A DNA stretch of 64,000 nt from Bacteroidetes bacterium HGW-Bacteroidetes-2 (GTDB lineage: Bacteria; Bacteroidota; Bacteroidia; Flavobacteriales; Flavobacteriaceae): contig PHDJ01000002.1 in the NCBI GenBank assembly GCA_002842575.1, positions 1-64,000 of the forward strand, given 5' to 3'. How positions within the stretch are numbered: the first letter of the stretch is position 1; each line of letters begins with the position of its first letter. A program made the translations under genes and the position numbers. The notes below the pieces were generated by a model that did no database searches, was not told the DNA's origin, and worked only from the letters and a program-made list of their open reading frames with translations. Positions 1-8,758 of the stretch are shown one piece after another.

Positions 1-1
1 A

Positions 2-1273
2 AATCCTGATCCGGGATCTGTATTAGACATCAAGAGTACCGACAAAGGAATTTTAATACCTCGTGTTGCGCTAACCGCTACAAATAGCCAATTACCAATT
101 ACTCCGGCAGCCATCGAGGGAATGATGGTGTACAATACAGCAACCGCAGGCACAGCACAAAATATAGTTACTCCCGGCTTTTACTTTTGGGGTGGTACCA
201 TGTGGGTAAAAGTTGCCACAGGAGGCCCCGTAACCAAAGACTGGACGGTAACTGGGAATGGCGACACCTCTCCTACAGATTTTTTAGGCACTACAAATGC
301 TAGTAATCTGGTTTTTAAAACCAACGACACTCAAAGAATGGTCATAAACAATGCCATAAGCCCAATAACAGGAACGGCGGGTGATATTTCTATTGGCGAC
401 GCAACTTCTGGCACCCTAAAAGCAAACACCGAATTGGTACTGCGTCAAGATGGCGACGTATTTGGATCTTCTACCCTACGCCTAAGAAACAGAAATGGCG
501 AAAATGGAGCTGTTTTTGAAACCCTAGATGCCTCGGCTTATTTAGTAGATTTTTTATTTAAAACAGGTGCAACCGCATCACCCATTGTTAGCAATATTCG
601 TTTTGAAACTAGATCTGGAAGTTTAAAAATGCCAAGCAACACCACAGAATTTCAATTTGGAAAGCCAGATAATTTTACCGGAGGCCCTACCCTAGTGATT
701 GGTGCAAACGGTACAGGAAGCAACTCCTCTTTTAGATTAGGAAAAGTAGGAATAGGAACAACTGCACCAACTGCAAAACTTGAAATTGATGCCACAGATG
801 AAACAATACCTCCACTAGAAATTGTTCCAAGCGCAACTGTGCCGACAGGTACTGCAAATGGGCAAATTATGGTGATGGATAACTCTATTTTTATCTTTGA
901 CGTGACTAGAAATAAATGGTTGAGTTCTGAAACAATCTCTACAAGTTATACCCTAAACGGCGGTTCAAGTAATGAATATTTGCGCTTTGAAAATATTAGA
1001 AGTCAAAATTCGGGTCCAAAAATGCCTTTCGCTGGTACCATTGTAGCAATAACGGCTCAGTCATCTGGAGGAGTTGCAAACAAAGGTTTTGAAATTAGAA
1101 AAAATGGTGCTGGAGCCTCTTTATTTAATTTTAATTTAGCAGCCAATACCTACACAAATACCACAACCAATATCAATTTTAATGCTGGAGACTTCTTAAA
1201 TGTTTTTGTTGTAAATGCTGGAATTGATGTTAATGACCCATCAGTGCTTCTATTTATAAAATGGCGTAAATAA
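2..1273 (+). CDS. Surface fibre-like protein, 3' part (5' end outside window)
   Basis: The frame is open from base 2, upstream of the first ATG at 122, so the true start lies before the window. The text just before that ATG (LDIKSTDKGILIPRVAL) is typical of large flavobacterial surface proteins with tail-fibre-like repeats. A GIGTTAPTAKLEI motif near residue 210 (counted from the ATG) is the classic repeat of this class. The last ~90 residues, rich in G, N, T and V, look like a small beta-sandwich (BclA/TNF-like) end domain. No T9SS sorting domain and no endosialidase chaperone are seen at the C-terminus. Surface adhesion or a fibre role is inference. Confidence 0.7.
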   Translation, partial: NPDPGSVLDIKSTDKGILIPRVALTATNSQLPITPAAIEGMMVYNTATAGTAQNIVTPGFYFWGGTMWVKVATGGPVTKDWTVTGNGDTSPTDFLGTTNASNLVFKTNDTQRMVINNAISPITGTAGDISIGDATSGTLKANTELVLRQDGDVFGSSTLRLRNRNGENGAVFETLDASAYLVDFLFKTGATASPIVSNIRFETRSGSLKMPSNTTEFQFGKPDNFTGGPTLVIGANGTGSNSSFRLGKVGIGTTAPTAKLEIDATDETIPPLEIVPSATVPTGTANGQIMVMDNSIFIFDVTRNKWLSSETISTSYTLNGGSSNEYLRFENIRSQNSGPKMPFAGTIVAITAQSSGGVANKGFEIRKNGAGASLFNFNLAANTYTNTTTNINFNAGDFLNVFVVNAGIDVNDPSVLLFIKWRK

Positions 1274-1443
1274 TAACACACCCTAAGGCTTTCTATATAA
1301 AAAACAGTATTGGTTAAGAACAATAAAGTTGAAATAAACATCTCGCTTTAACAACAAAAAATACCTAACTAATTTCCGAAAGCTTCTTAATTTTTAGGCA
1401 ATAAACAACTATTCAAGCATAACAGTTAAGCGGCAAAAAACAG

Positions 1444-1474
1444 ATGCTAATCTAAATATTGTTACGATTAGCAT
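1444..1474. other. Weak inverted repeat in a 274-bp gap
   Basis: The gap 1274-1547 holds no ORF. The only structure seen is a 9-bp inverted repeat (ATGCTAATC / GATTAGCAT, 13-nt loop), which may help end the upstream transcript. Confidence 0.3.
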
Positions 1475-1547
1475 ATTTATGTTAAACTATTTTACTAAAT
1501 TGCCCCCAGTAATTAGAAATTTAGAATTGGTTAATAAATAGCTATTA

Positions 1548-1913
1548 CTACTCACCGCCCCCTGCTAGGGGCGGTTTTTTTGTTTTTAAATAGGCCATGA
1601 AAGCCCAATATTTACGATTTTTTATATACTCTAATCTACTTTCATTTGCATAGGCCTCCCGCTCAAAACTAATATTTTTATACGCCTCATATTTGTTTTT
1701 AAACTGCGCTAAACGCACCAAATACTCTATGCTATACCATATATAAAATGGAACAATTAACATCTCCGCCTGTTGCCGTAAATGAATGCGTTCATGGTTT
1801 ATAAACACAGCATCATTTTTTAATGCTGCATGCTTCAATAAAATAAACGGCCAAAGCGTAATTCCAGAAAAACGTTTAGAAAATAAAAACCCTAATACAA
1901 TAATTTGCTTCAA
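1548..1913 (-). CDS. Small membrane protein with HExxH motif
   Basis: A 121-residue protein with two hydrophobic stretches (about 15-27 and 51-66). Between them is an HERIH sequence at residues 40-44, the zinc-metalloprotease signature, followed by FEREAYANE near residue 85, which could supply a third ligand. It resembles a short M48/M56-like membrane peptidase, but no substrate can be inferred. The listed start is TTG at 1913 and no better start is visible. The last codons (KKPPLAGGGE) are encoded by a GC-rich hairpin that ends in T7 on the plus strand, so the C-terminus looks repeat-derived. Confidence 0.6.
   Translation of the reverse strand: MKQIIVLGFLFSKRFSGITLWPFILLKHAALKNDAVFINHERIHLRQQAEMLIVPFYIWYSIEYLVRLAQFKNKYEAYKNISFEREAYANESRLEYIKNRKYWAFMAYLKTKKPPLAGGGE
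1554..1581 (+). terminator. Rho-independent terminator overlapping a C-terminal coding end
   Basis: ACCGCCCC pairs with GGGGCGGT (6-nt loop) followed by T7 on the plus strand. It could end transcription from the upstream plus-strand gene. On the minus strand the same bases encode the last residues of the 1548-1913 protein. Confidence 0.6.
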
Positions 1914-1929
1914 CTTGATGGGTATTTAG

Positions 1930-1937
1930 TACTTTTG
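1930..1937 (+). promoter_or_regulatory. Bacteroidota -7 box (TACTTTTG)
   Basis: Matches TAnnTTTG. It ends only 5 bases before the GTG start at 1942. Transcription would begin at or just after that codon, implying a leaderless message or a start further downstream. Confidence 0.5.
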
Positions 1938-1941
1938 TACC

Positions 1942-2235
1942 GTGAATATATCCAGAAAAAATAAGAATAAAAAAAATGTTTCTGAGGACTTTGAAAAAAG
2001 AGCCTTAAAAAAAGTGCCTGAACAAACTTTAGAAGAACAAAACAAGGTTTCCAATAAAAAGAAGGATAATGAAGCTATGCCCGAACTTCTTGGCGATGGC
2101 GATTACTATCTTACCCCTGAAGGCTATAAATGCTTCACAGAACAATACCATTTAAAACGTGGTTATTGCTGCCAAAGTGGTTGCCGGCATTGCCCGTATG
2201 GATACGATAAAAAACGAGGATCAAAAGGAAAATAA
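1942..2235 (+). CDS. DUF5522 family Cys-rich protein
   Basis: The last ~50 residues (GDGDYYLTPEGYKCFTEQYH, then RGYCCQSGCRHCPYGYDK) match the small DUF5522 family, whose conserved Cys cluster (C, CC, C, C) suggests metal binding. The first ~45 residues are a Lys/Glu-rich, low-complexity extension not usual for the family. An internal ATG (MPELLGDGD, near 2077) would give the normal family length. The promoter box ends only 5 bp before the GTG, which supports either a leaderless message or the later start. Function unknown. Confidence 0.7.
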   Translation: MNISRKNKNKKNVSEDFEKRALKKVPEQTLEEQNKVSNKKKDNEAMPELLGDGDYYLTPEGYKCFTEQYHLKRGYCCQSGCRHCPYGYDKKRGSKGK

Positions 2236-2349
2236 AAGGATGTAGGACATAAGACAATATTGTCATAAATTAGTCGTAAGTTCGGTGTTCGGTGCTCATT
2301 TTTAGTCATACGTCTTAGGTCATGTCATCTTAAGTCTTTTTAAATCTGC

Positions 2350-4245
2350 TCAAAACCTAAGATCTCTTTCCTCCTGACTATCTTTTTTCAAAAAATCACT
2401 TTCCCAAGCATGGTCATTACCTTCATTTTGGGCATACAAATCCTGTTTTAAAAGTTCTTCTTGTAATTCTACTTCTTCTTGTACAGTTACTAAATAAGCC
2501 ATTTTATCGTGACGTTTTTTTGCTAGCTTTAACGTAGTTTCTTCATCATATCGAATAAATTGTTGACCCTGCCTAGTAGCTGTATATTTCCGAGAACCCA
2601 TTTGCACAAGAGCATCTACACCCATATTTACTGCAGTATAAAGAGTTTCTCGATAAAATTTATCTACACCCTGATCAATAAGTTCATAAGCGTCTATTCT
2701 ATTTCTGGCACGAGCTAGTACTTTTAGGTTTGGAAAATTCTTTCGCACCAATTCCACTAGTTTTAAATTAGTTTGCGGATTGTCAATAGCTGCAATAAAA
2801 AGTTTGGCCTGTTCAGCACCTGCCGCTTTAAGTAATTCCACACGAGTAGCATCGCCATAATACACTTTAAATCCCATTTTTCGAAGAAGTTCTACCCTAT
2901 CTGAATCATGATCTAATACCGTAATGTTTAATTTATTAGCACGAAGCAAGCGTCCTATCGTACTTCCAAAATGCCCAAATCCTGCAATAATAATCTCGTT
3001 TTGTTCGTCTATAACTGGATCGTCTGGTTTTTCTTCTTTTCTTTTAACCCCTACATTTGGTAGAATCAAGCGTTCATTTATGAGGGTTAAAAATGGGGTA
3101 AACAACATGCTTAGTGCAATAATAGCAAGCACTTTATTTGCAAGATTATTAGGCACAATATTAAGTGCCGTAGAGAAACTCATTATTACAAAACCAAACT
3201 CACCCGCCTGGCTTAATCCAATAGAAAATTGCAGGTTTTGATCGGTATTATTATTATAAACATAACCCACAAAATAAAGAACTAAAAACTTTAATAGAGT
3301 AAGCGCAATTACAAAAATTAAGATGAATAATGGATTTTCAAAAATCAATAAAAAGTTAATAGAGGCGCCCACTCCAATAAAAAACAAGCCTAACAACAAG
3401 CCTTTAAATGGTGCAATATCGCCCTCAAGTTCATGCCGAAATTCGGAATTTGCCAATACCACTCCCGCCATAAATGCACCCAAAGCAGGACTTAAACCTA
3501 CAAGCTCCATTAAGTAAGAAACCCCAACAACAACAAGCAATGCCGAAGCAGTAAATAGCTCTTGCAATCTGGTTTTTGCAACAATACGAAGAAGAGGTAC
3601 TAACACATATTTACCTATAAAATAAATAGCCGTTATGGTGCCCACAACCACTAATGTTTGTGCCCAAGCTGGAAAATCTGTAATAATGGAATGACTTAAA
3701 TCCTCATTCTGGGCAATGGAGAAATCGGAGGCTAAAAGTGGAATGATAGCAAGAATAGGTATTACCGCTATATCCTGAAATAATAGGACTGCAAATGAAG
3801 AACGTCCTACCTTGGTATTAGAATTTCCTTTTTCTTTTAACGTTTGCAAAACAATTGCAGTAGAAGAAAGCGCCAAAGCTAAAGCCACCGTTAGCGACGT
3901 TTGCCAGTTCCAATCTAACAGTAATTGTGTGCCATAAAAAAGCACAGCTGCCGTGCCCAGAACTTGCATAGAGCCCATGCCCAAAATAAACTTTCGCATT
4001 TTCCAAAACTTGTGTGGTTCTAACTCTAACCCAATAAGAAATAGCATCATTACCACACCAAATTCAGCAAAGTGCATGATGTCCTGTCCTTTTTCTCCAA
4101 TAAAACCAAAAAGGGAAGGACCAATAACTATTCCGGCAAAAAGATAGCCTAGTATGGAGCTTAAACCAAATCGTTTTGCAATAGGTACACATACCACTGC
4201 AGCAGAAAGATAAATAATGGCTTCCAATAAAAAATTAGTTTCCAT
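2350..4245 (-). CDS. kefB: CPA2 monovalent cation:proton antiporter with RCK domain (KefB/KefC-like)
   Basis: Residues 1-390 form about 12 membrane segments of the Na+/H+ exchanger fold. They contain FAEFGVVMMLFLIGLELEP and SPALGAFMAGVVLANSEF motifs typical of CPA2 antiporters. From about residue 410 there is a TrkA-N (RCK) Rossmann domain starting IIIAGFGHFGSTIGR. Length (631 aa) fits KefB/KefC. The protein should exchange K+ for H+ across the inner membrane under nucleotide or thiol control. It is 3 bp downstream of a KefG-type flavodoxin-fold gene, which supports a glutathione-gated Kef system. Confidence 0.85.
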   Translation of the reverse strand: METNFLLEAIIYLSAAVVCVPIAKRFGLSSILGYLFAGIVIGPSLFGFIGEKGQDIMHFAEFGVVMMLFLIGLELEPHKFWKMRKFILGMGSMQVLGTAAVLFYGTQLLLDWNWQTSLTVALALALSSTAIVLQTLKEKGNSNTKVGRSSFAVLLFQDIAVIPILAIIPLLASDFSIAQNEDLSHSIITDFPAWAQTLVVVGTITAIYFIGKYVLVPLLRIVAKTRLQELFTASALLVVVGVSYLMELVGLSPALGAFMAGVVLANSEFRHELEGDIAPFKGLLLGLFFIGVGASINFLLIFENPLFILIFVIALTLLKFLVLYFVGYVYNNNTDQNLQFSIGLSQAGEFGFVIMSFSTALNIVPNNLANKVLAIIALSMLFTPFLTLINERLILPNVGVKRKEEKPDDPVIDEQNEIIIAGFGHFGSTIGRLLRANKLNITVLDHDSDRVELLRKMGFKVYYGDATRVELLKAAGAEQAKLFIAAIDNPQTNLKLVELVRKNFPNLKVLARARNRIDAYELIDQGVDKFYRETLYTAVNMGVDALVQMGSRKYTATRQGQQFIRYDEETTLKLAKKRHDKMAYLVTVQEEVELQEELLKQDLYAQNEGNDHAWESDFLKKDSQEERDLRF

Positions 4246-4248
4246 AGG

Positions 4249-4857
4249 TTAAGATTGTTGTTGTTTTTGAAACCAATCATTTAAATAGGTTTGGTCTAAA
4301 ATACCATTTACAGGCAATTTATTATCCATCAAAAAGGTTAATACAGTACTGTATTCTTTAGCTGCCTTTTCATAATCTTCTTCTACCATTTCGTACGTGC
4401 CATGAATGACATACGGAGGCAAATAAATCATTTTACACACTTGTGCGGTTTGATTAAATGGTTCTAAAAGCTCATAAATGGTAAACCTGTCTTTTCCTTT
4501 TGAGTTGTAATTTTCTTTTTTTCCGCCTGTGGTAATGGTTTGAAAAAGAAATTTTCCTTGTAGCGCATCCCCTTTTGTACCATAGGCCCAATTGTATTCT
4601 AATACTAAATCGATCCACTGTTTTAAAATTGGTGGGCAACTATACCAATACATTGGATGTTGTAAAATAATAATATCGTGTTTTTCTAAAATTTTTTGTT
4701 CCCTTTTAACATCAATATTAAAATCTGGATACAATTCATACAAGTCGTTAAATGTAATATAATTTGATTCTGGAATATGACTCACTAATGCTTTGTGAGC
4801 GTGTGACTTTTCATAAAGTGGATGGGCAAATATTATTAATATTCTATTTCTAGACAT
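4249..4857 (-). CDS. NAD(P)H-dependent oxidoreductase, KefG/KefF-like
   Basis: A 202-residue flavodoxin-fold protein: ILIIFAHPLYEKSHAHKAL at the N-terminus, the YELYPDFNIDVKREQ segment of MdaB/KefG proteins, and the HDIIILQHPMYWYSCPPILK active-site strand. Family members bind FMN and reduce quinones, and KefG/KefF are obligate partners of Kef antiporters. The gene is first in a two-gene unit with the antiporter (3-bp gap), so an ancillary Kef subunit is the best call. Confidence 0.85.
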   Translation of the reverse strand: MSRNRILIIFAHPLYEKSHAHKALVSHIPESNYITFNDLYELYPDFNIDVKREQKILEKHDIIILQHPMYWYSCPPILKQWIDLVLEYNWAYGTKGDALQGKFLFQTITTGGKKENYNSKGKDRFTIYELLEPFNQTAQVCKMIYLPPYVIHGTYEMVEEDYEKAAKEYSTVLTFLMDNKLPVNGILDQTYLNDWFQKQQQS

Positions 4858-4954
4858 GAACCTTTCTTTTTAGGAATTCTTGAATATACATTTTTTTGGT
4901 GAAAACTTGACAAGCTTTTTCAATAAAATTAACTCTTTATACGCCTATGTTTTT

Positions 4955-4962
4955 TAACTTTG
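4955..4962 (+). promoter_or_regulatory. -7 box (TAACTTTG) for urocanate hydratase
   Basis: Fits TAnnTTTG, 58 bp before the hutU start. A clear -33 TTTG is not visible at the usual distance, so confidence is moderate. Confidence 0.45.
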
Positions 4963-5020
4963 TGTAAAATAGGTTCTTCCATCTAAATACTATTTTTACC
5001 TATTCAAAAATAATAGAAAA

Positions 5021-7045
5021 ATGATTGCTACCAATACTTCACAAACTGAATTTGCTAAAAGCATTCTCAAAGGTATTCCTATAGAGTTGCCAAGAGTTAA
5101 AACCTATGAACCTCATATAAACCATGCGCCAAAACGAAAAAACATTCTTACAAAAGAAGAAATAAAACTCGCTTTGCGCAATGCTTTACGCTATTTTGAT
5201 CCAAAACATCACGGCACACTTTTACCTGAATTTAAAGAAGAATTAGAAAAATTCGGGCGTATTTATATGTACCGCTATCGTCCCGAATACAAAATATATG
5301 CTCGACCTATAAATGAATATCCTGGAAAAAGTGAGCAGGCAAAAGCAATTATGCTAATGATTCAAAACAATCTAGATGAAAATGTAGCGCAACATCCTCA
5401 TGAATTGATAACGTATGGTGGCAACGGAGCCGTTTTTCAAAACTGGGCTCAATATCTTTTAACCATGCAATATCTTAGTGAAATGACTAACGAGCAAACA
5501 TTAGTAATGTACAGTGGTCATCCTATGGGTTTATTTCCTTCACATAAAGAAGCTCCACGTGTTGTAGTAACCAATGGCATGGTAATTCCCAATTATTCCA
5601 AACCCGATGACTGGGAAAAAATGAATGCACTGGGCGTTTCACAATATGGACAAATGACCGCTGGAAGCTATATGTACATCGGCCCGCAAGGCATTGTCCA
5701 CGGAACAACTATCACAGTATTAAATGGTTTCAGGAAAATTAAAAAATCGCCCAAAGGGGGTTTGTTTGTCACCTCCGGATTAGGCGGAATGAGCGGTGCA
5801 CAACCCAAAGCCGGCAATATTGCAGGGTGCATTTCTGTTTGTGCTGAAGTAAATAAAAAAGCAATCCAAACCAGACACTCACAAGGATGGGTAGATGAAG
5901 TGATATCAGATTTAGACACACTTTCGAAACGTGTAAAAACCGCAAAAGCAAACAAAGAAACAGTTTCTATTGCTTATGATGGTAACATTGTAGATGTTTG
6001 GGAAAAATTTGATGCTGAAAATATCCATATCGATTTAGGAAGTGATCAAACCTCTCTGCACAATCCTTGGGCAGGCGGATACTATCCTGTTGGGATTTCT
6101 TATGAGAAAGCTAATGAAATGATGGCAAACCAGCCAAAACTATTTAAAGAAAAAGTGCAAGAAAGTTTGCGCCGCCAAGCAGATGCAATTAACAAGCACA
6201 CCGCAAAAGGCACTTACTTTTTTGATTACGGAAACGCCTTTTTACTGGAAGCTTCTCGTGCCGGAGCTGATGTGATGAGCACTGAAAACAAAAACCCGCT
6301 CAAACCTCAAGAATTTAAATATCCTTCTTATGTACAAGACATTATGGGACCCATGTGTTTTGATTATGGTTTTGGACCCTTTCGCTGGGTTTGTGCTTCT
6401 GGAAAACCTGAAGACCTAGAAAAAACAGATGCAATAGCTTGCAAAGTTTTAGAAGAACTTATGAAAAGTTCGCCTATAGAAATTCAACAACAAATGCAAG
6501 ATAACATAACCTGGATTAAAGGGGCGCAAGAAAATAAATTAGTGGTTGGCTCGCAAGCAAGAATACTTTATGCTGATGCAGAAGGAAGAGTAAAAATAGC
6601 GAAAGCATTTAACCATGCCATTGCCAAAAAAGAAATTGACATAGTCATTTTAGGTCGTGATCACCATGACGTTTCTGGAACAGATTCGCCTTATAGAGAA
6701 ACCTCAAACATTTATGACGGAAGCCGTTTTACTGCAGATATGGCTATACAAAATGTGATAGGCGACAGCTTTAGAGGAGCTACTTGGGTAAGCATTCACA
6801 ACGGTGGTGGCGTGGGTTGGGGCGAAGTTATTAACGGCGGATTTGGTATGGTTCTTGATGGTTCAAAGGAGGCTGAGCAAAGGTTAAAATCGATGCTTTT
6901 TTGGGATGTTAACAACGGAATTGCCCGACGAAGTTGGGCTCGAAATGACGAGGCTATATTTGCTATTAAAAGAGCGATGGCAGAAAATCCTGATTTAAAA
7001 ATTACCTTGCCAAATATTGTTAACGAAATACTATTTAATGATTAA
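5021..7045 (+). CDS. hutU: Urocanate hydratase (long form)
   Basis: Converts urocanate to imidazolone propionate in histidine breakdown, with tightly bound NAD+. Diagnostic stretches are ELITYGGNGAVFQNWAQY, MYSGHPMGLFPSH, TNGMVIPNYSKPDDWE, VTSGLGGMSGAQPKA and LGRDHHDVSGTDSPYRETS. At 674 aa it is about 120 longer than the classical ~555-aa enzyme, which is the usual long form in Bacteroidota. No other hut gene is in the window. Confidence 0.95.
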   Translation: MIATNTSQTEFAKSILKGIPIELPRVKTYEPHINHAPKRKNILTKEEIKLALRNALRYFDPKHHGTLLPEFKEELEKFGRIYMYRYRPEYKIYARPINEYPGKSEQAKAIMLMIQNNLDENVAQHPHELITYGGNGAVFQNWAQYLLTMQYLSEMTNEQTLVMYSGHPMGLFPSHKEAPRVVVTNGMVIPNYSKPDDWEKMNALGVSQYGQMTAGSYMYIGPQGIVHGTTITVLNGFRKIKKSPKGGLFVTSGLGGMSGAQPKAGNIAGCISVCAEVNKKAIQTRHSQGWVDEVISDLDTLSKRVKTAKANKETVSIAYDGNIVDVWEKFDAENIHIDLGSDQTSLHNPWAGGYYPVGISYEKANEMMANQPKLFKEKVQESLRRQADAINKHTAKGTYFFDYGNAFLLEASRAGADVMSTENKNPLKPQEFKYPSYVQDIMGPMCFDYGFGPFRWVCASGKPEDLEKTDAIACKVLEELMKSSPIEIQQQMQDNITWIKGAQENKLVVGSQARILYADAEGRVKIAKAFNHAIAKKEIDIVILGRDHHDVSGTDSPYRETSNIYDGSRFTADMAIQNVIGDSFRGATWVSIHNGGGVGWGEVINGGFGMVLDGSKEAEQRLKSMLFWDVNNGIARRSWARNDEAIFAIKRAMAENPDLKITLPNIVNEILFND

Positions 7046-7048
7046 TTT

Positions 7049-7165
7049 GCGTTAGGGATTGTAGCGGTTACCCCGCAGAAATGGAAGTTGAGCAGAGCCG
7101 AAACTACCATTTTGAGGAGTAAAAGCTTAAAGCCTGCCTGCGGTAGGCCCGCCCGCCCGAACGCC
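7049..7165 (+). repeat. Composite intergenic repeat, copy 1
   Basis: Starts GCGTTAGGGAT and ends with GCCCGCCC then AACGCC. Its ends can pair (GCGTT/AACGC) and close a multibranched fold. Inner hairpins are GCGG/CCGC, a wide AAATGG/CCATTT stem, and GCCTGCC/GGTAGGC. A second copy with the same ends but different inner hairpins lies at 57641-57730 in opposite orientation. Confidence 0.6.
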
Positions 7166-7180
7166 CAATAAAATTAAACT

Positions 7181-7711
7181 ATGAAAACACTACTTTTTTC
7201 CGTTTTTGCGTTAGTACTGTTTGCCTCTTGCAGCAGTGTGCGAGTGGCATCAGATTATGATACCAATGCTAATTTTAGCACTTATACTTCCTATGCTTTT
7301 TTTAAACCAGGCATTGACAAAGCAGAGATTTCAGACTTAGATAAAAAAAGGATACTTCGAGCTATCGACGCTGAAATGAGCACAAAAGGCTTTCAAAAAT
7401 CTGAAAACCCGAGTATGTTAATCAGTATTTTTACAAAAGCCAATGAACGCGTAGATGTGTATCAAAACTACTATGGATGGGGAAGTCCATGGGGTTGGGG
7501 ATGGGGATATCCGTGGGCAATGGGTTATGGAGGGTCTAACGTTTCTACCACTACCGAAGGCACTTTATACATTGACATCATCGATGCAAAAACAAATGAA
7601 CTGATATGGCAAGGAATGGGCACCGCATCACTAGTTAGAAATATGGAAAAAAAGGAGGCGCGAATTAAAGAAATTGTTTCAAAAATTTTAGAAAAATATC
7701 CACCAGGTTAA
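7181..7711 (+). CDS. DUF4136 lipoprotein
   Basis: The signal peptide ends in a lipobox (LFASC, Cys near residue 17). The mature part begins SSVRVASDYDTNANFSTY and contains a YAFFKP strand and a late LYIDIIDAKTNELIWQGMG motif, both typical of DUF4136. A Gly/Trp-rich loop (YYGWGSPWGWGWGYPW) lies in the middle. Likely anchored in the outer or inner membrane facing the periplasm. The family has no established function. Confidence 0.8.
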   Translation: MKTLLFSVFALVLFASCSSVRVASDYDTNANFSTYTSYAFFKPGIDKAEISDLDKKRILRAIDAEMSTKGFQKSENPSMLISIFTKANERVDVYQNYYGWGSPWGWGWGYPWAMGYGGSNVSTTTEGTLYIDIIDAKTNELIWQGMGTASLVRNMEKKEARIKEIVSKILEKYPPG

Positions 7712-7737
7712 AAATAGGATTCCTAAAAGTTTAAATA

Positions 7738-7770
7738 AAATCTCATGCAATTATGTTTGGGATTTTTTTA
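7738..7770 (+). terminator. Terminator between converging genes
   Basis: AAATCTC pairs with GGGATTT (one G-T wobble) and a T run follows. It lies downstream of the DUF4136 gene and abuts the end of the converging ABC-ATPase gene. Confidence 0.5.
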
Positions 7771-8754
7771 TTCTCTAAACTCTAAAACATCTTTAGAATT
7801 GAACCCAATAGTTATTCTTTCTGTAATGTTATTATGTTTTGTAATTACCGTTAAATGCTCCCCATTATCTAATTTGATAAGCAGTTGTGTATCGTTTCCT
7901 AAAAAAGTTTTTTTCAAAACAGTAGCGTGAGTTACATATTCGCATTCGTCATTTATCGCAATATTTTCATTTCTAATGGCATGACAACAATCTGTTTTTA
8001 AAGGACACTCAAAAACAGATTGTAATTCTTTGCTCAATTGAATTGTGTTTCCAAAAAGGGAGGCCACATAAACCGATGTGGGTTTGGTATATAAATTAGC
8101 TGCTTGGTCTTTTTGTACTAGTTTACCGCCTTGAAGAATCAATATTTCATCGGCAACAGAAAGGGCATCTTGCGTATCGTGTGTTACAAAAATGGCAGTA
8201 ACCCCTGTTTTTTTAATGATATCAAAAACCTCATTTCGTAGCTGTGACCGCAACATGGAATCCAGATTACTAAAAGGTTCGTCTAAAATTAATAAGGAGG
8301 GTTTTGGAGCCAATGCTCTTGCTAAAGCCACCCGCTGCTGTTGCCCGCCAGAGAGTTGGTGCGGATATCTATCTTTCATTTCTGCAAGTCCAACCAATTC
8401 TAAAACCTCCTGAGCCCGGTCTTTTTTGTTTTTTAATTTAGAAATTCCGTAAAGAATATTATCTAATAGAGATAAATGTGGAAAAAGTGCATATTCCTGA
8501 AACACCAAGCCTATATTTCGTTTTTCGGGGGAAACCATTTTTTTAATAGAAGAAACCTGTATGCCGTTAAGTTCAATAAAACCACTATCGGGAGTTTCTA
8601 ATCCTGCAATTAATCGAATAAGGGTTGTTTTTCCGCTTCCGCTTTCACCCACTATGGCATAAACATCTCCTTCTTTCAGACTAAAAGAAACATCCTTCAA
8701 TGCGAAGGTTTTTCCTTTGTCAAAGCTTTTAGAAAGAGATTCAATTCGTACCAT
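7768..8754 (-). CDS. fbpC: Fe(III) ABC transporter ATP-binding protein
   Basis: Cytoplasmic ATPase of an Fbp-type iron importer. It has Walker A GESGSGKTT (near residue 37), the Q-loop VFQEYALFPHLS, signature LSGGQQQR, Walker B LLILDEPFSNLD and switch His VTHD. A C-terminal extension from about 240 fits the regulatory TOBE-like domain of FbpC/PotA types. It is third in an apparent fbpA-fbpB-fbpC unit, 4 bp after the permease gene. Confidence 0.9.
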   Translation of the reverse strand: MVRIESLSKSFDKGKTFALKDVSFSLKEGDVYAIVGESGSGKTTLIRLIAGLETPDSGFIELNGIQVSSIKKMVSPEKRNIGLVFQEYALFPHLSLLDNILYGISKLKNKKDRAQEVLELVGLAEMKDRYPHQLSGGQQQRVALARALAPKPSLLILDEPFSNLDSMLRSQLRNEVFDIIKKTGVTAIFVTHDTQDALSVADEILILQGGKLVQKDQAANLYTKPTSVYVASLFGNTIQLSKELQSVFECPLKTDCCHAIRNENIAINDECEYVTHATVLKKTFLGNDTQLLIKLDNGEHLTVITKHNNITERITIGFNSKDVLEFRE

Positions 8755-8758
8755 CGTT

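Noticed and set aside
2236-2349. AT-rich repeats with GACATAAGAC and GTCTTAGGTCATGTC-like parts between converging genes
   Set aside because: Resembles the arms of the IVS-like elements, but pairing is poor and no gene lies between; kept only as a possible scar.
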